A stretch of 64,000 nucleotides of DNA from Terriglobia bacterium (GTDB taxonomy: Bacteria; Acidobacteriota; Terriglobia; Terriglobales; Acidobacteriaceae): contig JAIQGL010000011.1 in the NCBI GenBank assembly GCA_020072585.1, positions 1 through 64,000 on the forward strand, read 5' to 3'. The position numbers were made by a program, and so were the translations under genes. The notes under the pieces are model-generated. The model searched no databases. It worked only from the letters and a program-made list of their open reading frames with translations, and was not told the origin of the DNA. This document shows, in pieces, positions 51,098-61,300 of the stretch. Each line of letters starts with the position of its first letter. Within the stretch, counting starts at the first letter, position 1.

Positions 51098-52091
51098 CAC
51101 GTCCTCCGGTCACTGAAGTGTTGATCAAAGTGCCTGCCCAGAAGCGTTCGAGCAGGCGCGTCGCCAGTGGATCATCGATGAACGCCCTCCTGTCGTGCGC
51201 GATGGCCGCGTTGTTAACAAACAAAATCTCGTTACGCATCAGGTTGATGTCGCATGAGAAGCGCTCCAATGCCTCGTCCAACATGTTGAGCGATTTGAGT
51301 GCCGCTTCAAGCCGTTCCATGTCGTGTCCGAGTCCATTTCTGACACGTTGCGGGTGGTATGAGAAATGGAGGTAGCGGGCGCCGTTCCTCTCCGCTTCGC
51401 AATAGATTGGTGCGGACTTCAAGCCTGCGTCCGTTGCGCCGGGAGCAAAAGGACTCTCCCTCGGAAAAGGCTTAGCCAATTCGTCCCTTGTTGTCGGCGG
51501 CAGTGACTTGTACGCCATCTGCGCATTGGCTACTCGCGACTGTCCGCCGAATCGCGCTGGGCGAACGCATAGCATCGAGAGCAGGTCCACGTTACGGTCA
51601 GCGATACCGCTACCATCGGTGTGAAAACCGATGGTATTGCCGCGAAGGCCGTTTCCCGAGTACCTGCCATTGGCAGTCGGATCCTGAACGGCCTCAAGAG
51701 CAAAGAGTGGTCGATGATCGCCATTCGGAGTTACCGTGACATTGCAGCCAAACTCGCAACCAAGGACGATTTGAAGCAGCCGTGCTTCGTCGGCGGAGCA
51801 CTTCGCTCCGCATTTCAGAACGGCAACCCCCGTCTGCCCAAGAACGAGGTCCTGGAGGCGCCGGCCGACGTGCTTCAACGATTCCGGGCAGACGACATCG
51901 AGAGGGTTTTTCCAATGACTTGAGTATTGACTCAGGAACGACTGGAGCTGAGGATGCGCCGTCTCCGATTCGATATCGACAATCCACTCGGCAGCGCGAG
52001 CCTGCAATTGGGGGCCGTCCCAATCAAAGGCTTGGAGGTCAGAAGGACTTCGTTCTGTACGGGCAGACGACCGAGGCGCTGGAAGTGGCAT
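51060..52091 (-). CDS. TauD/TfdA-type Fe(II)/2-oxoglutarate dioxygenase
   Basis: 343 residues. Start has GAAAGGGG upstream. Catalytic features: GNTIGFHTDGSGIADRNVDL (H-x-D iron ligands), NNAAIAHDRRAFID (distal His) and RLLERFWAGTLIN (Arg that binds 2-oxoglutarate). The N-terminal ~70 residues are not conserved with TauD. This clade often hydroxylates amino acids or small metabolites; the substrate is unknown. Unusually, it is translationally overlapped with an FRG-domain gene rather than biosynthetic genes. Confidence 0.88.
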   Translation of the reverse strand: MPLPAPRSSARTERSPSDLQAFDWDGPQLQARAAEWIVDIESETAHPQLQSFLSQYSSHWKNPLDVVCPESLKHVGRRLQDLVLGQTGVAVLKCGAKCSADEARLLQIVLGCEFGCNVTVTPNGDHRPLFALEAVQDPTANGRYSGNGLRGNTIGFHTDGSGIADRNVDLLSMLCVRPARFGGQSRVANAQMAYKSLPPTTRDELAKPFPRESPFAPGATDAGLKSAPIYCEAERNGARYLHFSYHPQRVRNGLGHDMERLEAALKSLNMLDEALERFSCDINLMRNEILFVNNAAIAHDRRAFIDDPLATRLLERFWAGTLINTSVTGGRDDQRTLCAVAGN

Positions 52092-52212
52092 AGGCGGGCC
52101 CCTTTCAAAAAGCTTCGCGGCACTTGCAGTTGCTACCCATTAGCAGTTATTTGCGCCGGTAGCTACGGAGACAGTATTAAGTACCAAATTAGACCCCATG
52201 TCAAGGGGATTG

Positions 52213-52239
52213 TTGACACCACATTATTATTTTGGTGGT
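52213..52239 (+). promoter_or_regulatory. Promoter/operator candidate for the RHH-PAS gene
   Basis: A TTGACA -35-like box at 52213-52218 overlaps an inverted repeat ACCAC (52218-52222) and GTGGT (52235-52239). The -10 is poor, which is expected if an activator is needed. An RHH protein could bind such short half-sites. The adjacent region is the start of the divergent TauD-FRG operon. Confidence 0.35.
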
Positions 52240-52392
52240 AGCATATCGTTTAAGCATGTGGTATTGTTTCACCCGTGATGCATCCGTCAAGAGCGGTTGC
52301 CAGCGGTTCTTGCCCTGGGGGCGGGCAACTCTCAAGGGTTCCCTCGTGCATGTCAAACAAAATGCTAGAGAACAAAGGGAGGAGACTGCATC

Positions 52393-53487
52393 TTGAGAGA
52401 TTCCACGGACCTAACCGACGTGCCTGGTAGTGAGGATTCTTCGATTCAAACCTCGTTTCGCCTTCCCCCGAAGCTGCACCACAAATTTCGCAAGAGCCTG
52501 GATAGAAGGAATCGCAAGATGACTTCCGTGATCCATGAACTCGTCGAAGACTGGGTCGATGGGCCAGCCGCTATACGCCGCGCCCGCTATGTTCTGCCCT
52601 ATTTGTCCTGGCTTCCGATGACAGGCGTGGTTAAGAACTCTTCCGGCCGGGTTCTGTTTGGAAACGGTGAATTCCTGGATTTAATCGGCTCACCGACCGC
52701 CGGCGTTTTTGGGAAGCGCGCGACAGACTACATCAGGGATCGGAGATCGGGTGAACTGGTCGCGAAGCTTGACGAAAAAGTGCTGGAGCACCGACGCCCA
52801 CTCTTGTGTCTGGAACAGCTGTCATTTGGAGGGAAGCCGCAGCGCCGGATGGCAATTCGGTTTCCGATACCTCCCGATAGCGATTTGGAACTCATTGGAG
52901 TCCTTGGGTTCGACCTCGAGCAAGTAGAAAGCGTCACTAAGTCTCTGGCGCCGGAGACAGGGCAGGCACTCCAGCCCTTCAAAACGAAGGTGAATACGAC
53001 TCCGGAGTGCGACTTCCATTGTTTGAAAGACTTCCTACATTCCCTGCCGGCGATTGCGACAGTCAAGGACTTCGAGGGCCGGTTGCTTTGCGTGAATTCG
53101 GAATACACGAAAGTCTTGGGCAAACACAGGAGCGAGGTTGAGAACCGGTTCTCCGGAGACATATGGGACAGCTCGTTCGCTGCTGTGATCAGGGCCCACG
53201 ATGACGTTGTACGGCATACCGGCAAGACCTTTGCAAGCGTGGAAAGCGTGCCCACTCTACTTGGGCCTCGCAATCGACTCAATTTCCGCTTTCCAATATT
53301 CAACACCGAAGGCAAAGCAGAGAGCACAGAGCCGCGGCTGGTGATGACGGGTACGCTGGGCTTTGACTATGAGTTACTGAGGCGTGGAGTCGACCGGCTG
53401 AAACGGTCATCTTCTCCAGCGAGTGCGCATCTGTTTTTACCCGCTGAGGAAAAAGACTCGCTCAAACAGGTGTACTCGGCTTCTTAG
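52393..53487 (+). CDS. Ribbon-helix-helix regulator with two PAS-like domains
   Basis: 364 residues starting at a TTG with GGAGGAG about nine bases upstream; no better ATG exists. Residues ~18-55 (IQTSFRLPPKLHHKFRKSLD, then RKMTSVIHELVEDWV) fit an Arc/MetJ-type RHH DNA-binding domain. Two PAS-like domains follow: PYLSWLPMTGVVKNSSGRVL (~75-180) and LHSLPAIATVKDFEGRLLCV (~217-335), each with the N-x-x-x-x-x-L-G helix pattern. The architecture suggests a ligand-sensing DNA-binding regulator, probably of the divergent TauD-FRG operon. Confidence 0.75.
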   Translation: MRDSTDLTDVPGSEDSSIQTSFRLPPKLHHKFRKSLDRRNRKMTSVIHELVEDWVDGPAAIRRARYVLPYLSWLPMTGVVKNSSGRVLFGNGEFLDLIGSPTAGVFGKRATDYIRDRRSGELVAKLDEKVLEHRRPLLCLEQLSFGGKPQRRMAIRFPIPPDSDLELIGVLGFDLEQVESVTKSLAPETGQALQPFKTKVNTTPECDFHCLKDFLHSLPAIATVKDFEGRLLCVNSEYTKVLGKHRSEVENRFSGDIWDSSFAAVIRAHDDVVRHTGKTFASVESVPTLLGPRNRLNFRFPIFNTEGKAESTEPRLVMTGTLGFDYELLRRGVDRLKRSSSPASAHLFLPAEEKDSLKQVYSAS

Positions 53488-53603
53488 CACTTCGCAGCCC
53501 TCTGGTCTTCCATCATCGATTGGGGGCTAGAGATCGGATGAATTGAGGATCCTCGAGCACCGTCCGCAGAAAGCCGTCGACCCGAAGCGTAAATGAGATC
53601 GTG

Positions 53604-54045
53604 CTAGACGAGCAGCCGAGCGAGAAACCCGCCCAGCTTGGCGGTGGCCTTGAACTGCGGCAACGGATCGAGCTTCTTGAATGCGCTGGTGAAGGAGTTG
53701 GACAAACTCCACATCGTACGCGGCGAGAACTCTTCGTACTGCGGCTCGAAATACAGCCGATGGACCTCGGGCAGTAGGCTTCGTGGCGCCGCCAACTTGC
53801 CGTCGACGAACGCCGAGTACAAGATCAGCCTTGCGGTATCGTCGGTGATCTGCATCTTCCTCCACGTCTCAACCTGGCGCTGCAGCGGTTCGAAGTTCCG
53901 TTGGATTCTGTCCACGCCGACCGAGAGCGTGTGTCAACGAGATTGAAGCTCTTGGTGTGCTTGGCAAGCACCGGCGTGAACACGGCTGAGACAATGTTGG
54001 CAAAATTCTTACGTGTTGTTGAAAGCTGTTGAAGCATGAGGCTTT
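53604..54045 (-). pseudogene. DUF932 remnant, copy 2
   Basis: Paralogous to the remnant at 49510-49905, same strand, clearly similar but diverged. NFANIVSAVFTPVLAKHTKS and FNLVDT are in one frame. Then two extra bases (ACAC in place of AC) shift to VDRIQRNFEPLQRQVETWRK, which runs to a stop at 53604. The N-terminal half is missing here too. The two remnants flank the FRG/TauD/RHH-PAS genes. Confidence 0.75.
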
Positions 54046-54454
54046 GACAGCTACGAAATCGACCGCAGTCGCTGTTCGGGACTCTACGTCGGTTCCAAAT
54101 TGTATTGAGGACAAACAGTTTAGACAGGTCGCGATCAGGTAGAGCACCTGGGTTTGCACCAGGTGCTCGACTCTGGGTAGGCGGAATCTCGATCCGGGAA
54201 GCGCATTGGGGTAACACCGCCCACCCCATATTCTTTGTAACATTTTTCTTTTTCTATCCACTAGTCAGGGGGAGTTGCGCGAAGGGTTATCCGCGTGAAT
54301 TACGTTTTCTCGAATGATGGAGCAGATATTTTCCATTGAGCCCTCTCGGCCGTAGCTCCTTTCCTTGTTTGCCAGGGGGCCAGGTCCAGCACTGCTCGAT
54401 GGGCACTGATCTCTTTGGTGCACATGTGGCGGCGATTCGAAATGGGGTAATGCG
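54046..54454. other. Intergenic stretch, nothing recognised
   Basis: About 400 bases between the DUF932 remnant and the metallophosphatase gene. Only short overlapping frames. A CACCTGGGTTTGCACCAGGTG hairpin-like sequence (54147-54167) is present and could end transcription from either side. Confidence 0.4.
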
Positions 54455-57400
54455 ATGAGAAATAAATTTGCCCAGCATCCTCGAACCTTTTCATCAGGCT
54501 GTCGCTTAATGCTGCTTGCTACGCTGTCAATATGTCTCGTTCTCGCCAGTGATCCGGCGGTTGGGCAATCCGCTTCGAACATCCAGGTGGACTACACGGG
54601 CGCGCTGTTCGGGTATTTCCGCAATGACGGGCCAAATCCTAAAGAGAAGCTTCACGCGGTGGAGGAATTTCTTCAAAGCCGCACGAACCGGCCGACTCTA
54701 CTGCTCGGCATGGGCGACAACTTCGGTCCCGAGTTCGGCGCCGCGCTCCAGTATGACGGCCCCTGCCTCGAACAGAGCGCGGCAGATAAGAGCACGACGT
54801 CGAAAAACCCCGCGGTCACGATACCGCCGGAGCTCTACTACAAGTCCGAACGCCGGACTGCCAAATCGGCCCACTGTGACAACGTGGCAGGATTTTTGAT
54901 CGACGCCGGGTATCGGGCCATTGTGCCGGGACGCGAGGACTTCCTCTATTCCGCCACATGGCTGCAAGGAATAGCGCGTAAGTTCAGAGAGGACAATAAG
55001 TCCAGAAAGGACAAGGGGGTGCTGTTGCTGGCGGGCAATCTACGCCTGGATGACAAGAAGTGCCGATTGCTTTTCGCTGACGACAATTCCAACACCTCCT
55101 GCGTGGACTCTTCAGGCGAAAAGGTTCCCGAGGCCCAAGATTGGATCACGCGCATAGACCTGACGCTTACGGACTTGAGAGTGGAAGACACAATCAAGCA
55201 AAAGACGGAGAAAGATCCTGGTAAAAGGCGTCAGATGCTGGTCAACGAGATGGAGCAATTGCGGTTGGTCGCTTCTGGTTCATCGAACAAGAACCCCAAG
55301 CAAAAACAGAGCGAGCAAACACCGCCCGATCTCACGTCTTCACTCGACTACTTTGCGAAGGAATCGGCGTACAAGATCACAAGAGAGAAAAAGGTGGACT
55401 TTGCAGACAGCAAAAAGCCTAAGCCGAAACTGGAGGATATCACCAACAGCCACTGCCTCCCGAACGAAATTCAAGGCGAGAGGCAAAAGGATCTGTGCCT
55501 CCTGGCGAAGACTCTAATTGACGAACTCGATGCCATGCCGACGAGACAGCCTGGTTTCCTTTCGGATAGTGTTCGGGCCGCTTCCGAGCGTCTCATGCTG
55601 CGAAAAATCGCGGATGAGGAAAAAGACATCGGCTATACGTTCGACGAGCGCGACGGCATGGATGGGCGCACGCTCATCATCGGCGTGATCGGGGACACTC
55701 CGATGAAAGGTGTGTCGCCAACCTATGCAACGGCCGATGATGCGAGCGTGAAGGCGTTCGACCCGCTCACTACGGCGGTCACGCTGATCCGAGCAGCCTC
55801 ACTGGTGGCAAAGGAAGAAAACAAGCCCGTGCGGCGCACCATCATCATGGCGCAAATGCAGCGTTCCGATGCAGAGGAGTTCGCTACGCGGCTTCGCAGC
55901 AAGCTGCTCAAGTTACGCGAACATTTAACGTCTGGGAAACTCGCCGGAACTACCGATGCGAACGCGCTCCACGTTGAGCTGATCCTGAGCGAAGCCCAGC
56001 CGGACCGCGCTACGTCCAATGTTCAGCTGGATTATGACTCGGGTGAGCTTATTCCGGTGGTCACTCCAAGGCGAGCCTTCAATGTCACAACAGAAAACGT
56101 CGAGGACCCGATTTCGACGGTGACGCTTAGCAGTCTGGGCGGCGGCCAGCGAACTATGCTTACAGTCAACTCAACTCCACACTGGTACGTGAAACCTGGT
56201 GAGAAATCAGCCTTGGGGCTTCTGCTTGAGCGACTCAAGGCCTCAGGCATCACGGATCTGAAACATGATCCCGACCGGATTAATACTGTGGAATTCCTTT
56301 TTGAGAGGCTCGTGCAGTACGAGAAGGCGGATGTAGTGGTGCTGCCAAGCCGGGACGTTTATTTTGGCGCTCTGCCGGACGAGTACGCGCAATATGAAGC
56401 GTGCGAGGGAAAGGGCTTAAGGGACGACGAAAAGAGCTACTGCTTCACCAGGGTCGCCCTCGACCGCGTGTTCTGGAGGGGCGACTACTTCCAGCGGGTG
56501 ATGATGAGCGGGCAGGATTTGAAAGCTGTTTTGAAGGCAGCGCAAAAGAAGGCCCAGTCGGAACGAGACTTGGTCGCGCAAGATATCAGCGGTCAGTGGC
56601 TTTATACATTCGGCGTGGTAACGAATGAACCAGAACAGTTGACACGGATTGAAATGAGCAGCGAACGCTTTTCGCTGCCGCAGAACAAGGCTTGCGTCGG
56701 CGACGTGAGCGCTGCCAAGAAGGAGCAGCCGTATTGCGTCAATGGGGCTACTATCTCGGACGACGGCAGCTACTGGGTAGTAACCAGTGACAGCCTTGCC
56801 CGCGACACGACGGATTATTCGCAGTTCGGCAGTCTTCCGTCGGGATATCATCAACAGTTGAGGGGTATGTTTTTCAACGGGGAATTGCAGGAGGCCCTCG
56901 TGGGCGCGGGCGAGCTTAAGCTCCACGCCGATCCGGACAATTCAAAGTCACAGCCGTACGATCCGGGCGTCCATTCGAAGTCACAGCAGTACAGGGACCT
57001 GTTCCATGTCGACATCGCCAAATGGGTTGCGGGTTTCTCGATCCGTCATCCGGTAGGCGGCAATGCTGCGGCGGCTACATTCCAGGGCGTCGCTGAATCC
57101 AAGGCCAGTCAGACCACGCAGCAAGAGCTCGATCTTGAAGCAACCACCCGTGTGTACCGGGACGTGGGTTGGAAATTCCCATTTTCCGTTGGCAATCAAA
57201 CCGTGCTCGAATATGACCGCGCCGTCCAGGGCAATCTTTCGCAGAAACCCATTAACGCGAACTATTCGCTCAATAACTTCTCAACGAACCTGTTTTTCCA
57301 GAAACGAATCCCCTACTTTTGGGACGCGGGAAGGACTGCCAAGGGCAATTGGGCCAACCGCGAGCTGCCGCGCACTCTAATCGTTTTGACCCCGATCCAG

Positions 57401-58156
57401 TACCAGCAGCAGGTCGTCGGAAGCTTTCTGTTCCTATCGCACTCTGTCGGAAATGGCGAGCTGACGGTATCTCTACCGCGCGCTTACGGATACTCAAGCC
57501 GTATTGGCCTGCGGCATGAGATCGGCGGCGGCTCATGGTGGAAAGCGGATCGCGGCAGCTACTTCGAAGCTGGATTCCAGCTTGCGGCACAGTACAACGT
57601 TCTGCAGTCGGTCACACTCTTTACTGGAGCGGCCAGTCTGACCTGCAATTCCAACGGTACGCAGACCATCCCGCAGTGTTTCGGCGCCAACAAGAACTTT
57701 CCAATCGACGCGACGACCTCTCCGACTAATCCGGCTACAGGTAAAGAGGCGACCGAGTTCCAACTCCTTCACGCGACCGGCTGGTACTGGGATGTACATC
57801 TACAGAGGGGTGTGTTGAAGAAATACGGGCAGGCCGCCATGAGCCTTTCACTTGATTCCAGGGGAGATTTGTTCAATCCCAGTCCAGCAGGCGCGAGCTT
57901 GTCCACACAGACCCGGTATGCGTTCCCGATCACCACGTCAATCAACTTTCCAGTACTACGCAACTTTACGCTTTCCCCAACATACACCGCTTTCTTCTAT
58001 GAGAACCAAGTCGCTGGTCAGACGATTATCGTCAATACGTTTTCGATTACCGGGAAATGGTTCTATGATCGCGATTCCAGAGTGCCATTACGGCGACAGC
58101 TCCTCTTTAAGGGGCCAGGCAGCCAAGATCAGACCAAGAGTGCAAAGATGAAGTAG
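54455..58156 (+). CDS. Exported metallophosphatase/5'-nucleotidase-like protein with barrel-like tail
   Basis: 1233 residues. The signal peptide is CRLMLLATLSICLVLASDPAVG, cleaved near residue 38. The N-terminal lobe has metallophosphatase-like text: a VDYTGALFGYFR strand, RPTLLLGMGDNFGPEFGAAL (G-D-N), and AGYRAIVPGREDFLY. After a long charged insert, a 5'-nucleotidase-C-like section includes YEKADVVVLPSRDVYFGALP and FWRGDYFQRVMMSGQDLKAV. The last ~320 residues alternate polar and aromatic strands (FSTNLFFQKRIPYFWD, LTVSLPRAYGYSSRIGLRHE, NTFSITGKWFYD), as in an outer-membrane barrel. Role: surface or periplasmic nucleotide/phosphate scavenging, inferred. Confidence 0.7.
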   Translation: MRNKFAQHPRTFSSGCRLMLLATLSICLVLASDPAVGQSASNIQVDYTGALFGYFRNDGPNPKEKLHAVEEFLQSRTNRPTLLLGMGDNFGPEFGAALQYDGPCLEQSAADKSTTSKNPAVTIPPELYYKSERRTAKSAHCDNVAGFLIDAGYRAIVPGREDFLYSATWLQGIARKFREDNKSRKDKGVLLLAGNLRLDDKKCRLLFADDNSNTSCVDSSGEKVPEAQDWITRIDLTLTDLRVEDTIKQKTEKDPGKRRQMLVNEMEQLRLVASGSSNKNPKQKQSEQTPPDLTSSLDYFAKESAYKITREKKVDFADSKKPKPKLEDITNSHCLPNEIQGERQKDLCLLAKTLIDELDAMPTRQPGFLSDSVRAASERLMLRKIADEEKDIGYTFDERDGMDGRTLIIGVIGDTPMKGVSPTYATADDASVKAFDPLTTAVTLIRAASLVAKEENKPVRRTIIMAQMQRSDAEEFATRLRSKLLKLREHLTSGKLAGTTDANALHVELILSEAQPDRATSNVQLDYDSGELIPVVTPRRAFNVTTENVEDPISTVTLSSLGGGQRTMLTVNSTPHWYVKPGEKSALGLLLERLKASGITDLKHDPDRINTVEFLFERLVQYEKADVVVLPSRDVYFGALPDEYAQYEACEGKGLRDDEKSYCFTRVALDRVFWRGDYFQRVMMSGQDLKAVLKAAQKKAQSERDLVAQDISGQWLYTFGVVTNEPEQLTRIEMSSERFSLPQNKACVGDVSAAKKEQPYCVNGATISDDGSYWVVTSDSLARDTTDYSQFGSLPSGYHQQLRGMFFNGELQEALVGAGELKLHADPDNSKSQPYDPGVHSKSQQYRDLFHVDIAKWVAGFSIRHPVGGNAAAATFQGVAESKASQTTQQELDLEATTRVYRDVGWKFPFSVGNQTVLEYDRAVQGNLSQKPINANYSLNNFSTNLFFQKRIPYFWDAGRTAKGNWANRELPRTLIVLTPIQYQQQVVGSFLFLSHSVGNGELTVSLPRAYGYSSRIGLRHEIGGGSWWKADRGSYFEAGFQLAAQYNVLQSVTLFTGAASLTCNSNGTQTIPQCFGANKNFPIDATTSPTNPATGKEATEFQLLHATGWYWDVHLQRGVLKKYGQAAMSLSLDSRGDLFNPSPAGASLSTQTRYAFPITTSINFPVLRNFTLSPTYTAFFYENQVAGQTIIVNTFSITGKWFYDRDSRVPLRRQLLFKGPGSQDQTKSAKMK

Positions 58157-58388
58157 TGTTCGGGATTATTGTTGCCGAATCACCCGTCCGGGACTGAACT
58201 GTGATTAACCCCACTTACGAGATTGGAGGACCGGGCTGCACGTTTAGCCAATCACTCCCGACATTCTCCTCTTGGAAGGATCCTATAAAGCACTCTTTTG
58301 GGCGTTCTCTTGGAGGGTAAACAGTTCTATCGTTTCTGGATGAGAGGCCAGCGGTCGTCTGTTTTCAAGACAAGAGTTTGGGCAACGC
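58157..58388. other. Intergenic stretch before the sensor kinase
   Basis: About 230 bases without a supported gene; presumably carries the promoter of the histidine kinase gene. No strong sigma-70 boxes identified by eye. Confidence 0.4.
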
Positions 58389-61300
58389 ATGAGCTGGGTT
58401 ACAGCTGGATTTGGAAACCATTGGTCACAGCAGATCGCACCAGCGATGCTGTTTGTTGCGCTCTGCTCGGCCGCCATAAGCGGCACAGCGAATGCTTTGT
58501 CCCAATCTCATGCACTACAAAATGAAAGCCAACAAGCTCAGTTTGCTCCCAAAAGCCTTACACAATACGTGCATAAGACTTGGACCTTCAATGGCGGCTT
58601 ACCTGGCACCGCCATTCGGGCAATTGTGCAGACATCTGACGGTTTTCTTTGGCTAGCAACCGACGGAGGACTGGCTAGATTTGATGGGCTGAATTTTAGC
58701 GTTTTTGATCGAACGAATACTCCAGCCATGACAAGCGAAGACATTCATAGTTTGGCGGCTGGATCCGATGGCAGTCTTTGGATCGGAACCCAAGATGGCT
58801 TGCTCAGACTGAAAGATGGCATTTTTGACCACTACACGGAAAAAGACGGTCTCAGCGGAAATAACATTGGCGCTCTGCGCATGGATGGAAATGGTACTTT
58901 GTCGATTCAAGCATTTGTTTCATCCGGCGGACTTCGCTTTAGCCAGTGGAACAACGGCAGGTTTGCTGCCGATATCCAGCGTGCTGGCCTTCTTACAAGT
59001 CTAAGCCGGCAATGTTTCGGCCAGTCGATGTTGCAAGACCGTAATGGCGATATCTGGAGGGCCTCATTCCCTGTCCGCGGCTTAAGCGTGATAAGAAATG
59101 GAAAAGAAACGAAATATACGACAAGAAATGGCCTTTCCAGTAATAACGTCACTCTTTTGTTCGAGGACAGACGCGGCACTATTTGGATCAAGACAGACAA
59201 GGCCGTCGATCGATTCCTAGATGGGAAGATAGTGCAATATCGGCTACGTCCAGGCGAGCCCGAACCCGCGATCACATGCGTCCAAGAGGACAAGCGTGGG
59301 GACTTGTGGTTTCAAACAAGAGAAGACGGCATCTTCCTTTGGAATCGACAAGGTGTGTCACATTTTGGCATGAAAGAGGGACTTTCGAGTAGCTCGGTGG
59401 GTTCGATTTTCGATGATCGGGACGGCAATCACTGGATCATCACTTCGAAGGGACTTGATCTTCTACAGGAGGGTTTTTTTACTTCATATGACAGAGAGGA
59501 AGGGATCACTGATGAATCCGCTCTCAATCTGATGGAAGCTCGTGATGGGAGCATTTGGGTGGGCACCTTAAGCGGCAAACTTTATCGCCTGTCAGACGAA
59601 GGGATAACAGAGTATTCGGGATTGACATCGCCGCCCTTAGTCACGAGAGCGGGAGAAAGCTATATTAACCGGGCCATCCTCTCAATTTATCAAACCAGTG
59701 ACGAACAGATATGGGTCAGCAGCGTGGCTGGATTGAAGGTCTTCAAAAAAGGCAAGCTCATGTCACCGCCGGGCGTCACCGAATCAATCGGAGCAGTAGA
59801 GACGATGTATGAGGATCCTCAGGGCGCATTCTGGGTTGGAACAGATCGAGGATTGGTGCGCTTAAAAAATGGAGAATACGCAAATTATTTTACTGAACCC
59901 GGATCGGCTATCAACGCGGTTTCCGTCATCACTAGCAGTACGGACGGGGGGTTGTGGATTGGAACCTCGGGAGGCGGCCTTCGCCATTTCAAGGAAGGAA
60001 CATTCCACGACTACACAATGACTGACGGCCTTTCCAGTAATTTGATCACTGCGCTTTTTGAAAGCAGCGATGGCACCCTATGGATTGGCACCCCTCGAGG
60101 TTTGAACAGTTTTCAAGGCGGCAGGTTCACTACGTATGCCACCGCTACTAGACATGCGTTGCAAAATCACGTTTGTGCAATTGTAGAAGATCAGGATAGG
60201 CACTTATGGATATCCTCGGCTAAAGGAGTCATACGAGTGCCTGCTCAGGAGCTGGCGGATTACGCTGCCGGGAAGGCTGCTTCTTGGAATTACACGACCT
60301 ACGGAATTGAGGACGGAATGAGAGGGACGGCGTGCCGCCAGGGCACCCAACCAGTTGGTATGAAAGATCGCCTAGGCAATCTGTGGTTTGCAACCGATTC
60401 CGGAATCGTACGGGTCGACCCGCTCAGGATTTCGCGCGGAATGACACCTTTGCATATTTTTATAGATAGTGTTTCAGCTGACTTGATACGAATCGACCCA
60501 ATCCGCGGCGGCAGTGTGCCTCCAGGAAAGAATGACTTGGAATTTCATTACAGTGTTGTGACCTTTCGCGATCCAAACAAAATTCAATTCCGATATAGGC
60601 TTTTGGGTTTCGACCAGAGCTGGACACAGGCCAACACACGGAGGAGCGCGTATTATACGAATCTCACCCCTGGCAGATACCGATTTCAGATTCAAGTAAA
60701 GAATCTGGACGGAACTTGGAATGAAGCCGGCGCTTCCGTGGAGATAATTCTCAGGCCTGAATTTTACCAGACGCTATGGTTCCTTATTTTCTGTCTTCTG
60801 ATTTTAATTTCGAGTCTGGCGGGTTTGTACCTCATGCGTAAGCGGCAACTGGCCACGCAGATGCAGCAACGGCTTGAAGAGCGTCTCGCAGACCGCACAC
60901 GCATTGCTCAGGAGTTACATGATACGTTTTTACAAGATATTGTTGGCTTGGTTTTTAATATTGAATTAGCGTCTAATGATCTGCCGTCGCGCCCAGGAGA
61001 TGCAAAAGGAAGACTGCAAGGAGTTCTTGGTCAGTTAAGGCAAACCGTGGCCGCTGGGCGTCGGGCACTCACAGATCTTCGTTCGCCTAACATAAGCTAC
61101 GGGGACCTCGCGAACGCTCTGCAACGTTTAAGCGAGCAGTTGCGGAGCGAGACGGGTCCTAAATTGAAAATACGCGTCGAAGGAAGCGTTAACTGGCTGC
61201 CGCCGCTGATTGGAGATGAGGTCTTCCAAATTAGCCGCGAAGCCTTGTTCAATGCAATCCGCCACGCAGCCGCCAGAACGATCGACATCACCTTGAGCTG

